Positions 42,843 through 55,900 of a stretch of DNA of 64,000 nucleotides are shown here, piece by piece (position 1 is the stretch's first letter; every line of letters begins with the position of its first letter). The notes below the pieces were generated by a model, which made no database searches, was not told the DNA's origin, and saw only the letters and a list, made by a program, of their open reading frames with translations. The DNA is from Pectinophora gossypiella (taxonomy: Eukaryota; Arthropoda; Insecta; Lepidoptera; Gelechiidae): assembly GCF_024362695.1 (NCBI RefSeq), contig NC_065408.1:6200001-6264000 (forward strand). Reading direction: 5' to 3'. The position numbers were made by a program, and so were the translations under genes.

Positions 42843-43087
42843 GCATCCTCCGTTACATTATTACTTATTTGAATAATTATGTACCCAAGCAATAAGAAAA
42901 TAGGTAATTATCACCTTAAATCTGTACAACGACATCGATATTATTTTTTTTATTTTATTTTTTTGGAACGTCGCCTGGTATGGCCCTCATTTTAATATCA
43001 GTTAATCAAACGCAAGTCAAAACCTAGAGTCCACTTGCACAAAGAGATTCCATATTATCTAGCTAGATTAGCTTTAGGTCTTTCAAG

Positions 43088-43290
43088 CTTCGTGTCTCCA
43101 TCACACTCGCTACTGAGCTACTTCATGCGGACTTCTGGCCAGAGGGAGTGGTCTTCCGACGCTTCAGGGAGGCGAAGACGAATAATAAAGTCCTTAAATA
43201 GTTTAATATTATAATTATAATATTGTATGTATTCTTAGGTTAAGGTATATATTGTATGGGTCTTAGTTGCCTGAATGAAATAAATAAATA
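43088..43290 (+). mobile_element. LINE ORF1-like C-terminus and 3' UTR
   Basis: From 43,088 a frame reads LRVSITLATELLHADFWPEG, then VVFRRFREAK, and stops at 43,201. The F/L-x-VS...WPxGVxFRRF pattern is the C-terminal signature of ORF1-type proteins of insect non-LTR or related elements. About 80 bp of AT-rich 3' UTR follows, with AATAAATAAAT at the end. The 5' part is truncated. Confidence 0.45.
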
Positions 43291-43495
43291 TCACCAAAAA
43301 ATGTATTAGCATCACGCATCACGCGGTGTGTTTTTTTTAACAGTGTAACAATTAAATAATTCTATAATGTGGTTAACTTTAGTTGGTTTAAAAAAATGTA
43401 ACTGTTGTTAGGTAACCCCAATAAGAAAATGAAAAATTAAAAAATCTTCACCCAATTTTCTGATTCTCTCCTTTTTTCTTATGATGACTTGGTTA

Positions 43496-43590
43496 CTTTG
43501 GTGAGGTGTGGGTATTTAGTTCATTTTGCGATGAATGTACCTCTGACTACACCATTTGGATATAGGAGTGAGCTTAGGACGTTGCTTCTA
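43496..43590 (+). repeat. repeat G, 3' fragment
   Basis: GGTGAGGTGTGGGTATTTAG, GATGAATGTACCTCTGACTA. Confidence 0.5.
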
Positions 43591-44529
43591 AGAAAGCCTT
43601 CTTAGTTTAACCTTTAGGATTTGATAAAGTCCCTGCAGAATTGGAAATTATGTAACATAATTATATAACTTTGGCCCCGACCGTATCTTTTGATTGCCTT
43701 GATTTATAAGCTAGATTTTTTTAAACCCCAAAGGACTGAAGGCTTTGTATTTAATATAAAATTCAACTGATTCCTTTACCTGTCACTGAGAAAAAGGGTC
43801 TTAACTGATTGTGACAGATAAAAAAACAGACAGATGGACAACAGTATAGTCCTATATGGGCTCCGATCTTTTTGAGGTAAGAATGGGACCCTAAAACGCT
43901 TGAAATTACAAAAAAAAAGTTAAATCTTTCTTGATAAACGGATACGGCAATGTAACTCGTAAAGTAACGTTATTAAGCCGCGTATTCGGTTCCAAAGAGG
44001 CGATTTAAAAAATCTATACGGGTACTGAAATTGTAGCAATTCAAAGCAAGTTTTATTATTAGTGCAGATAACTTCCAGTGAACCGACTATAGAATAAATG
44101 GCCTCTCTTGTTCTGCATGCAAATGCCATTTGTTGGATTTATGCTTCATTGCGAAACGACTCATTCCTATTTTGCTTCGCGTTTTAGTAGAATTTTACCG
44201 TAATATCTATTTTTGTTTTTCCATTCGACAGTAAGTTCGATGAATTTCCAACCTTCTCTGTGTGGTCTATAAAGCTTTATATCCAACGTCACTTATAAAT
44301 CCTGATATCGAAGCTTTGTCTTTGGGGACATATATTTCAATAACTCCACTGTGGTACTGCGTATAAATCCTTCTTTTAGACATTCGACGATAATTCACAG
44401 GAGTAATTTGCATGTGGACGAATAACTTGTGTCTTCTTTATTAACAATTAGTAGTAGGTACCTATTTGTTTTATTGTCTGTTCTTGAGTTCTTACATACA
44501 AATACCTTGCGTGAGAAGATTTAATGGGC
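43591..44529. other. intergenic DNA, little recognised
   Basis: 43,800-43,900 is a decayed relative of the repeat at 28,330-28,605 (ACAGACAGATGGACAACAG... GGGACCCTAAAA). Nothing else was assigned. Confidence 0.3.
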
Positions 44530-44757
44530 GAGTATCCAATTAGCCAAATCAGTTACTTTTACTAAACCTCACACGAAATACTACGGATTATGTATGAAAT
44601 AACAAGCTGTGAAGTCATTGAAAAACGTGACAAAATTCATAAATAAGTAAGTTAAATTAAAGACGATTTATAACGTTATTTGTCTCCATAGATCTGTCTT
44701 TATTTAGTAATCAAAATTTCATAATTTATCTTTGACCTAGGAGACTACCCAATTTTG
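44530..44757. mobile_element. MITE family E copy
   Basis: TCAGTTACTTTTACTAAACC at one end; CAAAATTTCATAATTTATCT and GACCTAGGAGACTACCCAAT at the other. Confidence 0.5.
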
Positions 44758-46149
44758 GTAAGTCTTGGCAAAAATAAATAAATGAATAAAACTTAAGATA
44801 AAAAATAATACCAACACAAATTTAAATATTGACAATAAAAATAAAGCGTATAAATCTAAATAACAAGTATGAAATCGTCTATGGTCATTATTTTGACTTT
44901 TATTGGATTACTTAATTGAATTTCAATTATGTTTGGCGACCCGGCTTCATTTGTGAACTTTTTTTTGGTACCAGTTTGCTCTACAATTTCACCAAGCTTG
45001 ACGCTTATGTGTATTATTATAGAACTAATACAAGGAGATGTTGGTATTTTTTTGGTGTTACGTAAATAAAGACCCCCCTCTCAATTTTTTTCATTTTTTT
45101 ATTATTTTAGGTGGATTACCAACCTCATCAACCCTGGTGTCAGGCTTACTATACACTAACTATTATGTACTTTAGAATAAACACTATTATGACACTAAAT
45201 TTGCCACGCTAATAGGTATTATCGTTTTTCTACACAGTAAGAAAAAGTACATTGAAAAAAAACATTTCATGTATAGGGACCCCCCTTAATTATAAACTTT
45301 TTGAGATATTTTATTTATCTTTTTAGTTATGTAATTTTTTTACAAAGCGTGGCCAAAATGACGCTTTAAAAAAGTTATGGTATGATCCAAATATTTATTT
45401 GCTCCACTCAAGATACTTCTGATTTTAAATGACAGGTATAAAAAAATCCCTACAAAAGAAAAAAAAACCATCAAAATCGGACCTGTCTCTGGCAAATTTA
45501 GAAGTGAAACCATTCATTCACTTCACTAATACATTTCAAACCTGTCCGTAGAACAGGATGTACAAAACAAAACCATAAACATATCTCGTAATGACACTGT
45601 TGTTAGTAAAAAATCTAATTTCTCCCGCGCCGGTCGGCTGAAATTTATTTAACGACAAAACCTTGCTCCCTGACCGAACTTGAATAATTGATAGCGGTTG
45701 GGCACGGAAAGTGGCACTTTTTTCCCCATTTAAAATAGGACGTATTTTTGTTGACCGCTGACGTGACGCACTCTGATGCATGGTGTCGTGGAAACACGGC
45801 CAAATGGAAATGCCATTTGTATTCAGTATTTTGATTGAATCTACTCAATTTTAATTTGGCTGGCTTTCTCTCCTTCCGTCACATTGGCAGTCGCTTCCGT
45901 ATAAACCGGACCTGTCACCGCGTCTAGGGAAAAATAATTATAATAATAAAGTTTATTAAAAAACGGAATAAGTTCTATGGAGTCATCGATTAAAACTAGA
46001 CCTTTTAAAAAAAATTAGGTAAGCGAACCTTAACGAGAAAAGCGGTAGATGATTAGGATACACACGCTTACCCATTGTATAAAAGACGCATTTTTTAAAA
46101 TTTACAATAGTGCTAATTCTTAGACACCATCTAATTTTATTTTAAGTTA
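44758..46149. other. intergenic DNA with a SINE tail
   Basis: 45,105-45,152 is a minus-strand family A SINE piece (GATTACCAACCTCATCAACC, CTGGTGTCAG). A short sequence AATCGGACCTGTCTCTGGCA at about 45,475 recurs at 22,940. No gene was recognised. Confidence 0.35.
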
Positions 46150-46468
46150 TATATGTCATTTTTTTATCCGCCGAAAAGAAAAGGGACGGGTAAACGACGA
46201 GCATAAAAATGGAACGCACGTCATTTTTAAATAAACAATTTACATTGGTTAATAACCCGACAGAATTATGGTGACAGCACACGTCAAACGGTTTGCATAC
46301 CAGCGAGATACCTTTTTGATTCGCCGGGGTTATTCATTCATTTAAAAAACATTCATTTGAAATTTATGTAACGTCTTAAACCTAAATAAAGATTCTATCT
46401 ATCTATCTATTTACTCTGACAATCATCCGTTCCTTTCCTTTTCGGCGGATAAGAAAATGACAGGTATA
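46150..46468. mobile_element. MITE with TTATCCGCCGAAAAG arms
   Basis: The left arm TATATGTCATTTTTTTATCC, GCCGAAAAGAAAAGGGACGG and the right arm CCGTTCCTTTCCTTTTCGGC, GGATAAGAAAATGACAGGTA are inverted over about 40 bp. The interior carries an (ATCT)n microsatellite. The arm sequence is familiar from many lepidopteran genomes. Non-coding. Confidence 0.6.
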
Positions 46469-46744
46469 ATTTAAAATAAAATTGGGAGTTGTCTGCAGGA
46501 ATCCGGGCCATTCTGTTTCTAGGGTAATTCTTAAAAGTATAAATGGTGAATAAAAATATGTACGTAGAAGTAAAAAGCACTTACTTAATAATAAAATAAA
46601 TTGTGTTTTAAACCACGATAATACAGTTTATCCGGAATTATGGCCGTTCAACATTCTCAATATCATGTCCGTGTCGGTTCATTATTGCTGATGACCTTTT
46701 GGTCTGATACTATGAAGTCCATGATTGAACATTCATTTTTTTTA

Positions 46745-46920
46745 TCTTTGATGGGTTTGCTCTTGGCCCCAGACTTGCCCGAAGGCATTGACGAGGCCTA
46801 AGATGGAGCGAGCTCACCCAAAAGATGCCTGTTCACTCTGGCTTTGAAAGCACCCGGGTTATATGCATTCGGAAGTACAGAAGACGGCAAAGAATTCCAC
46901 TCACTAGCAGTGAGCATATT
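46745..46920 (+). repeat. possible dispersed repeat fragment
   Basis: CGAGCTCACCCAAAAGATGC, then GCACCCGGGTTATATGCATT and GACGGCAAAGAATTCCACTC. It reads like a fragment of a LINE-derived interspersed sequence, but no second copy is present in this window. Confidence 0.25.
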
Positions 46921-47057
46921 TTATGCGTAGTCATCTGTTTATTTATCGTTCCCTACACATATAAATATAGATTTTTATTAAGAGCGAATCCTATCGTTTT
47001 ATTTCAACGCCAGTGTACCACAACATAAGTATACATATATCCACCATCCTTCGAAAA

Positions 47058-47386
47058 CGGCCTCTATGGTCCAGTGGTTGAGTGTTGGGCTCACAAACCT
47101 GAGGTCTTGGGTTCGATTCCCGGTGACGTATCATAAAAATCACTTTGTTATCTCTAGTTTGGTTTCGACATTGCAAGCTGATAACCCAATTGTCCACAAG
47201 TAAGATAGTCCATGCTTCGGAAGGCACGTTAAGCAGTCGGTCCTGGCTTCTATTTACGTAGGTACTTAAGTAAGTATGTAGCCGTTACATGAGCCATGAC
47301 ACGGGCGTTTGGCGGCTTAGTAGTAACCCTGACACCAGGGATGATAAGATGGATCATTGGTCTCACAAGACACACGAGAGAAAAAG
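47058..47386 (+). mobile_element. tRNA-headed SINE, family A variant
   Basis: The head CGGCCTCTATGGTCCAGTGG and the B box GGTTCGATTCC (47,110-47,120), followed by the family A body (GGCACGTTAAGCAGTCGGTC, GTAACCCTGACACCAGGG). The tail CACACGAGAGAAAAAG is altered relative to the reference copy at 8,221. Confidence 0.7.
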
Positions 47387-47756
47387 ATCCCTACACTATC
47401 CTCTTAACGCCGAGATTTCCAGACACAATAGTTAAACAATGGATTTTGGATTTTAAAAGAACATTCGCTCTTACGACTCCCTATACCCTCATTATTTCTA
47501 TAATTACTTACAAGCTCAGGTAAAATACGATTGAACAATCTAATTCTATCTTCCATTTATTAGCGCAGTAATATTAAACGCCTGCCATCATTATCTGAGC
47601 AACTCCCCGGACACAATGGACTTCTGAACGATCCAGTTATCAATTTAACGAACCACGAACGTTCAGGTAATGAACTAATTAATCCTTGGTTTGATAGACA
47701 AAGGGACCGTGACCATTCCATTGAGATGTATAATTTGTATCGACTACTAAGAGCCT

Positions 47757-48114
47757 GTTGCACCAAATGCGGTTAAGTGTTTGATGGCCTGTTCGAAACT
47801 TAACTCTAGCCATAGAGGCAGCCAATCAGCTCGCAACACCAAACACTTCAGAACCCCGATACTGACCCCGCTTGGTCGACGATTTCCCTCATTCAACGCT
47901 TGTCGCTATCGACCCGCTAGGGTCGATTAATTCTTTCAAATATTCTTCCTCTCAAACGACGCCCTGAGCGGAGGTTAACGCTAACGCAACTGGGCACCCA
48001 CAGGCATGTTGTCTTAAATTTTATATCGGGTGACAGCCCTCAGCGCGCCCCATCTGTCCGGCCAAGTAGTTAATGCCATCTACGGCAAATCTACAATAAG
48101 TCACGTCAAAAAAA
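47757..48114 (+). repeat. family C repeat, near full length
   Basis: It starts near GTTGCACCAAATGCGG, includes GCCAATCAGCTCGCAACACC, CGACCCGCTAGGGTCGATTA, CTGGGCACCCACAGGCATGT, and ends AATAAGTCACGTC plus A residues. It is the longest copy in the window, in the same sense as the poly-A tail. Confidence 0.65.
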
Positions 48115-48822
48115 ATGTTCGAAACTTATCTTCAAATGTACTTATGCAGACCATAAGTTAGTTTAACGACTAATTAGCAGATAAGATTTTTTTAAGTACA
48201 TGTAAAGCCAAGTACATGTAAACAAGTATCGCATTGTATTATGAACTAAGAAGGATAGGTATTGCACAGTTTTTGTCTCCCATTTTCCTTTTTTGTATAT
48301 TTTTTTAAATAATTACTTACATTTTACTTGATGATGTATATTTTTGTGACCGACCTGTTATTTTTGCCCCTTATTATATTATATTTACCTACTTTAGTAA
48401 AAGCTAATTACAGTTACAGAAGTTCATAATTAATTTATGAATCCATCACTTAATCTATTCTTTCCATAATTCAAAAGTTACGTTTTATAAGCGCTAATGA
48501 ATAAGTTAGTAACTTAAGTTCGTTTATTTTGTTACTTTGTTAATATCTGCCAAAACTTTGGAATGTTATTAGAACTTTGTATGTGGTATACCTAGAGGTT
48601 TGAAAAGGTTATTTTTATTGGGAAAATGTACTGAACTAGTACTGGAGTTGAAACAGAGACCTTTCAATTTAGTATATTAGTAACTAGTTTCCAATACCTA
48701 CAGCTCAATATTCTTGATCGAAAATCATAAGATACTTTAAGTAGATTGTTATAAACTAATCCTCAAGTATTATTTACAATTAGAAAATCATTCCTACTAC
48801 AATAATAACCATAACACTAGGA
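48115..48822. other. intergenic DNA, nothing recognised
   Basis: AT-rich, with AAGTACATGTAAAGCCAAGTACATGTAA as a short direct repeat at about 48,194-48,221. Confidence 0.3.
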
Positions 48823-48885
48823 CACCAGGGTTGATGGAGTTGGTAACTCTCCTCACAACCCACACGATAGAAGAAGAATAGCGTG
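48823..48885 (+). repeat. family A SINE tail
   Basis: ACACCAGGGTTGATGGAGTT, then CAACCCACACGATAGAAGAA. Confidence 0.6.
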
Positions 48886-49109
48886 TATAAGGCCGCGACA
48901 CGGCGCGACTTGATTTTATAAGAAAACAAAAAAGGAATCTCGAATTGAAAGGAATTGTGCTTATGTTTTTATTCGTATGTTTATGTCCTATGGATATGTC
49001 GTTGTGCAATAAAGTATTATTGATTGATTGAATCTCAAAAATTACAAAAAGTCCCCCCCCTTATGAAAGAGTTTAGGTAGTTTAATTCTTTAAATAAGTT
49101 TATTTATTT

Positions 49110-49197
49110 TCAGTTCGATAATTTTGCGACAGAAAATTCTACTTGATGTCAACCTCAGAATTCCTCAAAGTTTTCATTACGATGTCACTAACACCCT
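49110..49197. mobile_element. half of a GTGACATCG-type MITE
   Basis: GACAGAAAATTCTACTTGAT, CATTACGATGTCACTAACAC, CCTATA: one arm with the inner segment only. Confidence 0.5.
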
Positions 49198-49954
49198 ATA
49201 GATTTTTGGATTACACGTAAAGCATAGAAAACGTAACATCCAAAGTATATTAACGATATTACCCAACCCTGTATCCACTTACTAAGCATATTACAAGTTT
49301 CTAAGCACACAAATCCTCAAGGGTTGTTGAACTTCAACAAACTAAAGCCAATAAACTTCCCAATCATCACATGCGTTATAAATCCATGTCAACCCTCCCA
49401 TAGGGTCTCAGTGTCGACCTCTAAATATGAATATATGGCGCAATAGTGAACAGGGTCCCAGAGCTCGCGACTCTACCAACTTTGGCTCATAAATCCACGC
49501 CTTACATGATGCTTGTTTGCATAATACAAGACTTAGTCGGCTTTGTTCACAGTTTGATAGGTAGACCATTTATAGTGTGACGTCTGGAGTGCGCTAAGTT
49601 ACGTTTAAAGTTATAATGCAGTTTAGGTTATTTTATAACAATAGAGTACTCTAATTCTTTCTAGATATGGATTTCATGTATGATGATGATGAAATTAAAT
49701 TAATATACCTACTAGGACAGCGCAGGTTTGACCTGAGAATTTAAGCTACTTAAAAATTGAATGATTTATGTCAAGAAAACCTTTTGAAATATTATGCTAA
49801 AGATAATAAAGTTATTTATTACATTTCAATTTCTCTGTGACAAAATGAAATTATTAAAAGCAATAAAGCGACCATAATAATATACAGGACCACCGTGATT
49901 CTAACGTAGGGATGCAAGTCAGAATGAATGTTTTGTAATTTTATGATATTATAG
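49198..49954. other. intergenic DNA, nothing recognised
   Basis: No exon or repeat family was identified. Confidence 0.3.
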
Positions 49955-50190
49955 TATACATACATACATACATACATAAACTCACGCCCGTAATCCCTAA
50001 TGGGGTGGGCAGAGCCACAAGTAATCAAAGACAACTTGCAGCCACTGTTGATACGATGTCGTAAGCTGGATATGATGAACCTTATGGTGATAAGGGATCA
50101 GCCTATCGCCCATAAGATTAGTCCATCATGTTAGATGACACAATCCCTCTGTCGGTTTTTACGACATGCCCGGGAAGACAAGCAGCTGAA
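49955..50190 (-). repeat. dispersed repeat F with (CATA)n end
   Basis: It begins with (CATA)n, AAACTCACGCCCGTAATCCC, GGGGTGGGCAGAGCCAC, then TACGATGTCGTAAGCTGG and ATCCCTCTGTCGGTTTTTAC. Plus-strand or partial copies are at 10,800-10,885 and 24,730-24,765. It is probably a SINE-like element whose tail seeds the microsatellite. Confidence 0.5.
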
Positions 50191-51540
50191 CGTTTTCTAT
50201 GTTTTTTATTTGCTCCCAGAACAGCATAGAAGCAATTTATAGTATTTTATGATATAATAAAATTTTAATATCACCAAAGCCACACAATGAGGTGCGACTC
50301 TATGTTATCGATAAATTGTATGCGCCTACCCGATTCAATATAATAATAAAAACAGCCCGACAGCCTTTTCTACATGGGTGATGCTATCTTACGACAACAC
50401 GACACGACATTACACACATTACGACATTTATGTAGACGCGACATTAGGCGTAGACGTAGGCTTCGAACGATAGACGCAACGAAAGCTGTCTACCATTACT
50501 GTCTACATAGATAAACGTTGCATTCTACGTCTATTGCTTAAAGCTCACGATATATGTCGCGTCACGCGCGATGCGAAACCCATGCCGTTTCGACACGACT
50601 GCTTGTCTATCAAAACTTGTCTAAATATTCAATTTATGAAAAGTGCTTGTTATTTTTATATAAAACTTAACCATTACCTCGCGACATTGTTCAACTGCAA
50701 ACTATTTTATTTCTTTTGAAATTATTTAAGCAAAAAAACAATATTTTTGTGGATAGCGATGCTTTCACTGACATGACCTTTAAGTAGATTGTGACATGAC
50801 AAGGGTCTACGTTACACAAGACACAAGAGTGACGTCACAGTCCCAAAAGCCAGATATTAACAAAACGTTCTCATATTGTCATTTTGGGAAATATGTGTAC
50901 AACATATAAGTAAGGTAATCTCTAAATAACGAAATTACTTGCAGCTACTTTTGGTGTGTTTTCAATGTTGAAACTTAATGACAGAGGTCATCTTAGGCAT
51001 GCAGCATGCTACAGCTTTAGTCTGCCAAAATAATAGTTCAGTGTGATTCTACAGACTAATGTCATGGTGTAGTTCGTGATGATAATGTAATGTAATGTAA
51101 CTAAGGAGCCCTCCGCCCCCGTTACCTTTCTAGAAAGTACAAGAAACTTGGCTCTTGATACCAATATCAACTATTATTAGTACCTCCCAGTCTAAAATGT
51201 AATAAAAAAACTATTAACTCATAAATAATTAAAAGTATCCTACCACACGCCCTAACTTAATAGAAGTGAATATGTTCGAATATTCGTATAAGAGTTTATT
51301 CAAATAAATTCATATTTTGAAAGTTGTCTATAGGACGTCTACAAACTTTTGGAAAATGTAGGTAGGTACTTTGATAAAATTGTTTATTCTAGGATAAAGA
51401 CAGCTTGTCTGAATAATTGAAATATTTTAGCACTCAACATTGTTTCCAACAATTTGAAGAGTAAACAAAATTAAATAATGAATATAAAAATAATTTCAAG
51501 GTTGTTCGATTATTTGAGAATAGTTTCAGTTCACGATTTT
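50191..51540. other. intergenic DNA, nothing recognised
   Basis: 50,390-50,530 is rich in ACGACA and TAGACG words without a fixed period. No gene or known repeat was assigned. Confidence 0.3.
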
Positions 51541-51823
51541 AAACACGATCGATTTATGCCTAGACCAATGATTGTCGAATTTGTTTTAGAATTCATGTTT
51601 GGATCATAAATGATTATCACGTGCTCAACAGTGAAGGAAAACATCGTGGGGAGACCCACATTCCCGAGAAAAGCATTTTCGGAGGTATGTGACCTAAACT
51701 GTATTATGCTGGTTTTCCCTTCGCAGTTTGAAAGGTCAGACAGGCAATCGCTTGTGTAATAAACCAGACCTGTCAAATCTGCAGGTTAGGTAAGCGGACC
51801 CTGTCAAAAACGGGATAATGCTT
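51541..51823 (+). mobile_element. family B SINE, headless
   Basis: GAATTCATGTTTGGATCATA, CACATTCCCGAGAAAAGCAT, GGTTAGGTAAGCGGACCCTG and the end AACGGGATAATGC. The tRNA-like head is missing. Confidence 0.65.
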
Positions 51824-52372
51824 GAGAGATGATGACAGGTATTCTGCACCTGCCAGAATCACACATACACATGTACAAAGAACTAGAATAAGCCATCTAA
51901 TAAACAACTGTCTGTAATTTCTTCATGTATTATGACAACTAGATGTCGTGCGAAGTCTGGCGATGTCGTCCGATATCTCCCGATGTCTTCGGGGACACAT
52001 GTCACTCGACAAATGTTCAAGTGGAAACGAGGCTTAATGTGTACAGACGGTTGTGTTGTGCATAATAAAGTATGTATAGGTACACAGATGTTTCACTGTA
52101 CCCACCCACCAACGCTGCAAATAGGTAGGTATATAAAATAAATCGTCATTCTATTTAAACTAATAAATCAAACACAAACAATGACACTTTCAACATTTGT
52201 TCAAGAGCAACTGAATAAATTAAATCTACATTTTTATGGCAAGGTAAAAAGAAAATGATTTTATGTTTCCAATAAATTAGACATTCACATTTTACTCAAC
52301 ATCTTGATAAAACCAATTAAAATTTTTTTGCGTTTTCTGGTCTTATTATTAATCGATTGATTATTTGAAATA
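51824..52372. other. intergenic DNA, nothing recognised
   Basis: 51,945-52,000 has repeated GATGTCG / GATGTCT words. Otherwise featureless. Confidence 0.3.
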
Positions 52373-52510
52373 TAACCCTCTCAGACGACGTCCTGAAACG
52401 AGGTTCGTGGCCAAATGGCCACCCTGAGGCCTGGTGTCGCACATTTTGTTCCATGTGAGAGCCTTCAGCGCGCCCCATTTGTTCGGTAGTCAATGCCGTT
52501 TGCGGCAAAC
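52373..52510 (+). repeat. family C repeat fragment next to the BEL insertion
   Basis: CTCTCAGACGACGTCCTGAA, GCCACCCTGAGGCCTGGTGT, GAGAGCCTTCAGCGCGCCCC, TGCGGCAAAC. The BEL/Pao element lies just beyond it, so the usual AATAAGTCACGTC-poly(A) end is missing here. Confidence 0.55.
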
Positions 52511-52515
52511 ATTAC
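52511..52515. repeat. target-site duplication ATTAC, left
   Basis: ATTAC directly before the LTR start TGTTGC; the same five bases follow the other LTR at 59,601-59,605. Confidence 0.9.
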
Positions 52516-52944
52516 TGTTGCTTATGCAGATTTTATTTGCTGGGACTGAAGAAAACCCGCGGTGCAAGTGAAGATCCGGTTTATTTGGCAAACAACATTA
52601 AAAATACAAAGTTAAAAAGTAAAATACAAGTAAAAAATCTTAAGTAAAAATTCGTAAATAATCGATGTAAAATCAGTGAGAAGTAGAGAAGAAGTGATTC
52701 GTGACGTGTCCAATCAGATTCTTATTGGAAATCTTCGGTCCGGAACTAGCGGGCTGTGCGCGCATTACGTCGGCCAATCAGGAGCGCCGCGCCATGTATC
52801 CGCTCCTCGCGTCGCTCCCCGCGCCATGCCCCGCGTCGCACCCCGCACCGCTCCCCGCGTCGCTCCTCCGTTTCGCGACGCAATTAGCGGGTCGTGCGTG
52901 GATTAACTTAGCCCGCGACCTCCTCTTCTCGGCTGTCCGTAACA
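52516..52944 (-). repeat. 3' LTR of the BEL/Pao element
   Basis: 429 bp bounded by TG and CA on the plus strand (TGTTGCTTATGCAG to GTCCGTAACA). By eye it is identical to 59,172-59,600. It contains CCAATCAG twice plus an ATTGG, and a GC-rich tract with repeated CGCGTCGC words. The polyprotein frame ends inside it, at 52,908. Confidence 0.9.
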
Positions 52945-55900
52945 TCCTCCCCTCGGCGTAGATCTTCGCAGCCTTCTTTCACCGGGAGGACGGCGAGACG
53001 TCGTAGAGGTCGGCGGAATATCCCTCCTCTCGTTCGTACGTCAGCGACTCTGGTCAGTCCGTCGGGTCCTTGATGCAGTCGGATTACTTCACCTCGTGGC
53101 CAGATGTTCCTCGGCAGTACTGGATCAGTGATAATCACGACGTCACCAACTTTCAGGTCCGCTCCGCGCCCGCTCCGTGTGCCTCCACGTGGTATGAGTG
53201 TAGGTAGGTACTCCGTTAGCCATCGACGCCAAAACACGTCAGCCAGCGCCTGCGTGGCTCTCCAGGTCCTCCTGTCTACCTCCCTGCACGGCCCGGTAGT
53301 GGGTAGGCCGCCGGAGGTCCCCAGTAGGAAGTGATTCGGTGTCAGCGCCTCCATGTCTCCTGGTTCAACTGGCACGTGAGTGAGAGGGCGTGCGTTGACC
53401 GTGTACTCTGCCTCCGTGAGTAATGTGGCGAGTACTTCGTCCCTGGGGTAGCGCTCGTGTAGTGTGGCGACTAACGCTGTCTTAACCGAGCGTATTAGCC
53501 GCTCCCATGCTCCACCTTGATTCGGTGCCCCGGGTGCGATGTATTTCCAGTTCGTTCGTTGTAGTAGAGCGAAGTCCTTGAGTTGTGGGCCCCACTCTCG
53601 CTGCGCTGCTCGCAGCTCTTCGTCCGCGCCATGAAAGTTCGTCCCATTATCGCTGTAGATTGTTACTGGCCACCCCCGCCGCGCCGCCATCCGCCGTAGG
53701 CACATAATAGCAGAATCCGTAGATAGCGACGGTGAGATCTCTATATGGACCGCTCGCGTAGTAAGACACGTAAACAGGGCGCCCCAGCGCTTTTCCTTAT
53801 GTCGGCCGACCGTCACGTACATAGGGCCGAAAAAGTCGAGGCCCGTGTAGCTAAATGGCCTCGCGTGCGCTGCGAGTCTTTCGTAGGGCAGGTCTCCGTG
53901 AACTTGCGGTCTCGGTCTGGCTTTCTTCACTTTGCAGAGTTGACATGAATGCTCCACGGCTCGTACTGTAGGTCGTATACGTGTGATATAGAACTTCTGT
54001 TTCAGGTCGTTGACAACTTGCTCTCGGTTGGCGTGGTTCGCCGCCTTGTGTGCGTGCGCGACGAGTAGCCGGGTGAAAGCGTGGCGGCCGTCCATTATTA
54101 GCGGACTTTTTGACTGCTCGCTTATTCTCGCCACGCCCACGCGACCGTGTAGTGTAAGTAAGCCTCTGTCGTCTATCCGTGGGTCGAGCTTACGCAGCGC
54201 GCTGTTCGGGCGTAACTTCAAGTCCTTTTTCAGTCGTTCTATTTCGTCGGAGTACGAGTCCTCTTGCATTTTCTTATACCATAGCTCTTCTGCCTTTGTG
54301 ATATGGGCGAGTTTCAGCGTTCGCGTTCGTTTCTTCATTTTATCGACGGCTAGTAAGACGTAGGCTGTCGCACGGACGAGTCTCTCGTAAGAGGAGAACC
54401 GACTTATGTCAGGTAGGTAGGCCGGCCCCTCGCTGTTGTCCGTGGCGCAGACTATCTCGTCTTTTCCGTTGTCATTTTCCTCTTCGGTGCGTTCCGATGG
54501 CCACCTTTCTTCTTCTTCCCGGAGGAACGCCGGGCCAATGAACCATCTTTGGTCGGCTCGCACCTCGTAGTTAGGTCGTGTGGCGTCGTCGGCTACATTT
54601 AACTCGCTCGGTATCCATCTCCATTGTTCGACGTGCGTGAGGTTAGCGATCTCGCCTACGCGGTGAGCTACGTACGGCGTGTACTTGATGATGTCGTTGC
54701 GAATCCAGTGGAGAGCGGTCTTCGAGTCTGACCAGAGCACGATCCTGTCAGCCTTCTGTCTATGTTCTTCTTGTATACTGTGGGCGAGTCGTGCGCCTAT
54801 GAGGCTGGCTTGCAGTTCCAGTCGCGGTATGCTCTGTGCCTTCACCGGTGCTACTTTAGCCTTTGCGCCGGCGAGCGTGATGATGACCTCTCCGTTTTCG
54901 TACTTTATTCGCCAGTACGCTACCGTGGCGTACGCTCTGTCGCTCGCGTCGTTAAATACGTGTAGCTGACGTTCCAGTACTCCCCTCGTTGGCGCATAGC
55001 AACGGGGCAGTTTAACTTCTCGCACGCTGTCGACCGCTCGTATCCATTTAGTGAAGTCCTCGGCGGCTTCTTCCGGCACTTGGTCATCCCGTCCTATCCT
55101 CTGTTGTCTCCATAAGTCTTGCAGTAGGATTTTAGCCGTTATGGTGAGATGGCTTAGCAGTCCAAGTGGGTCGAAGATCGACATGACAGCGCTGAGGGCT
55201 TCGCGCTTAGTCGGCGGGCGTGCTGACGTCTTGACCTCCTCCGGTACCCTAGGCAGCGCGGTGTTGAACATTAGTTCATCTTTAGTGGCCTCCCATATTA
55301 GACCTAGAGTCTTGCCTTGATGACCAGCGGTTCCCATTTCCTTAGGTAGCTGCGCGCGGCGGTCCGGGGGTATGTCTCGTATTACGTCTTCATTACTCGA
55401 GTTCCAGCCGGCTAGTATGAACCCGGCTTGCTCGTGTACGTAGGTTACTTCGTGTACTGCTCGTGTTGCTTCCTCCTTGGTCGCGTAGCTCTCCACGAAG
55501 TCGTCCATGTAGTGGCTCTCTGTTATCGCTCGGAGGGCCACGGGGTGTGTCTCAGCGTGCGCGCGTGCGTTGTGGTTGCGCACACTGTGCGCTAGGAATG
55601 GTGAGCTCCGAGCGCCGAATATCATCGATGACATGACGTATTCCGTGGGTGGCTTCTTTCGTTCGTTACCTCTCCACAGGAACATTTGAGCCGGTCGATC
55701 TTCAGGGCGAATCTTTACTTGTAAAAACATCTCACGTATGTCGGCGGTGACGGCGACCTCTTTCTCTCGGAAGCGATAGAGAATTCCCGGTAAGGCTCGC
55801 AGTAAGTCGGGTCCATCCAGGAGGTGATCGTTCAGGCTCTCTCCTCTCGACTTGGCGGCTGCGTCGAAGACTAGGCGTACCTTCCCTGGCTTGTTAGGGT

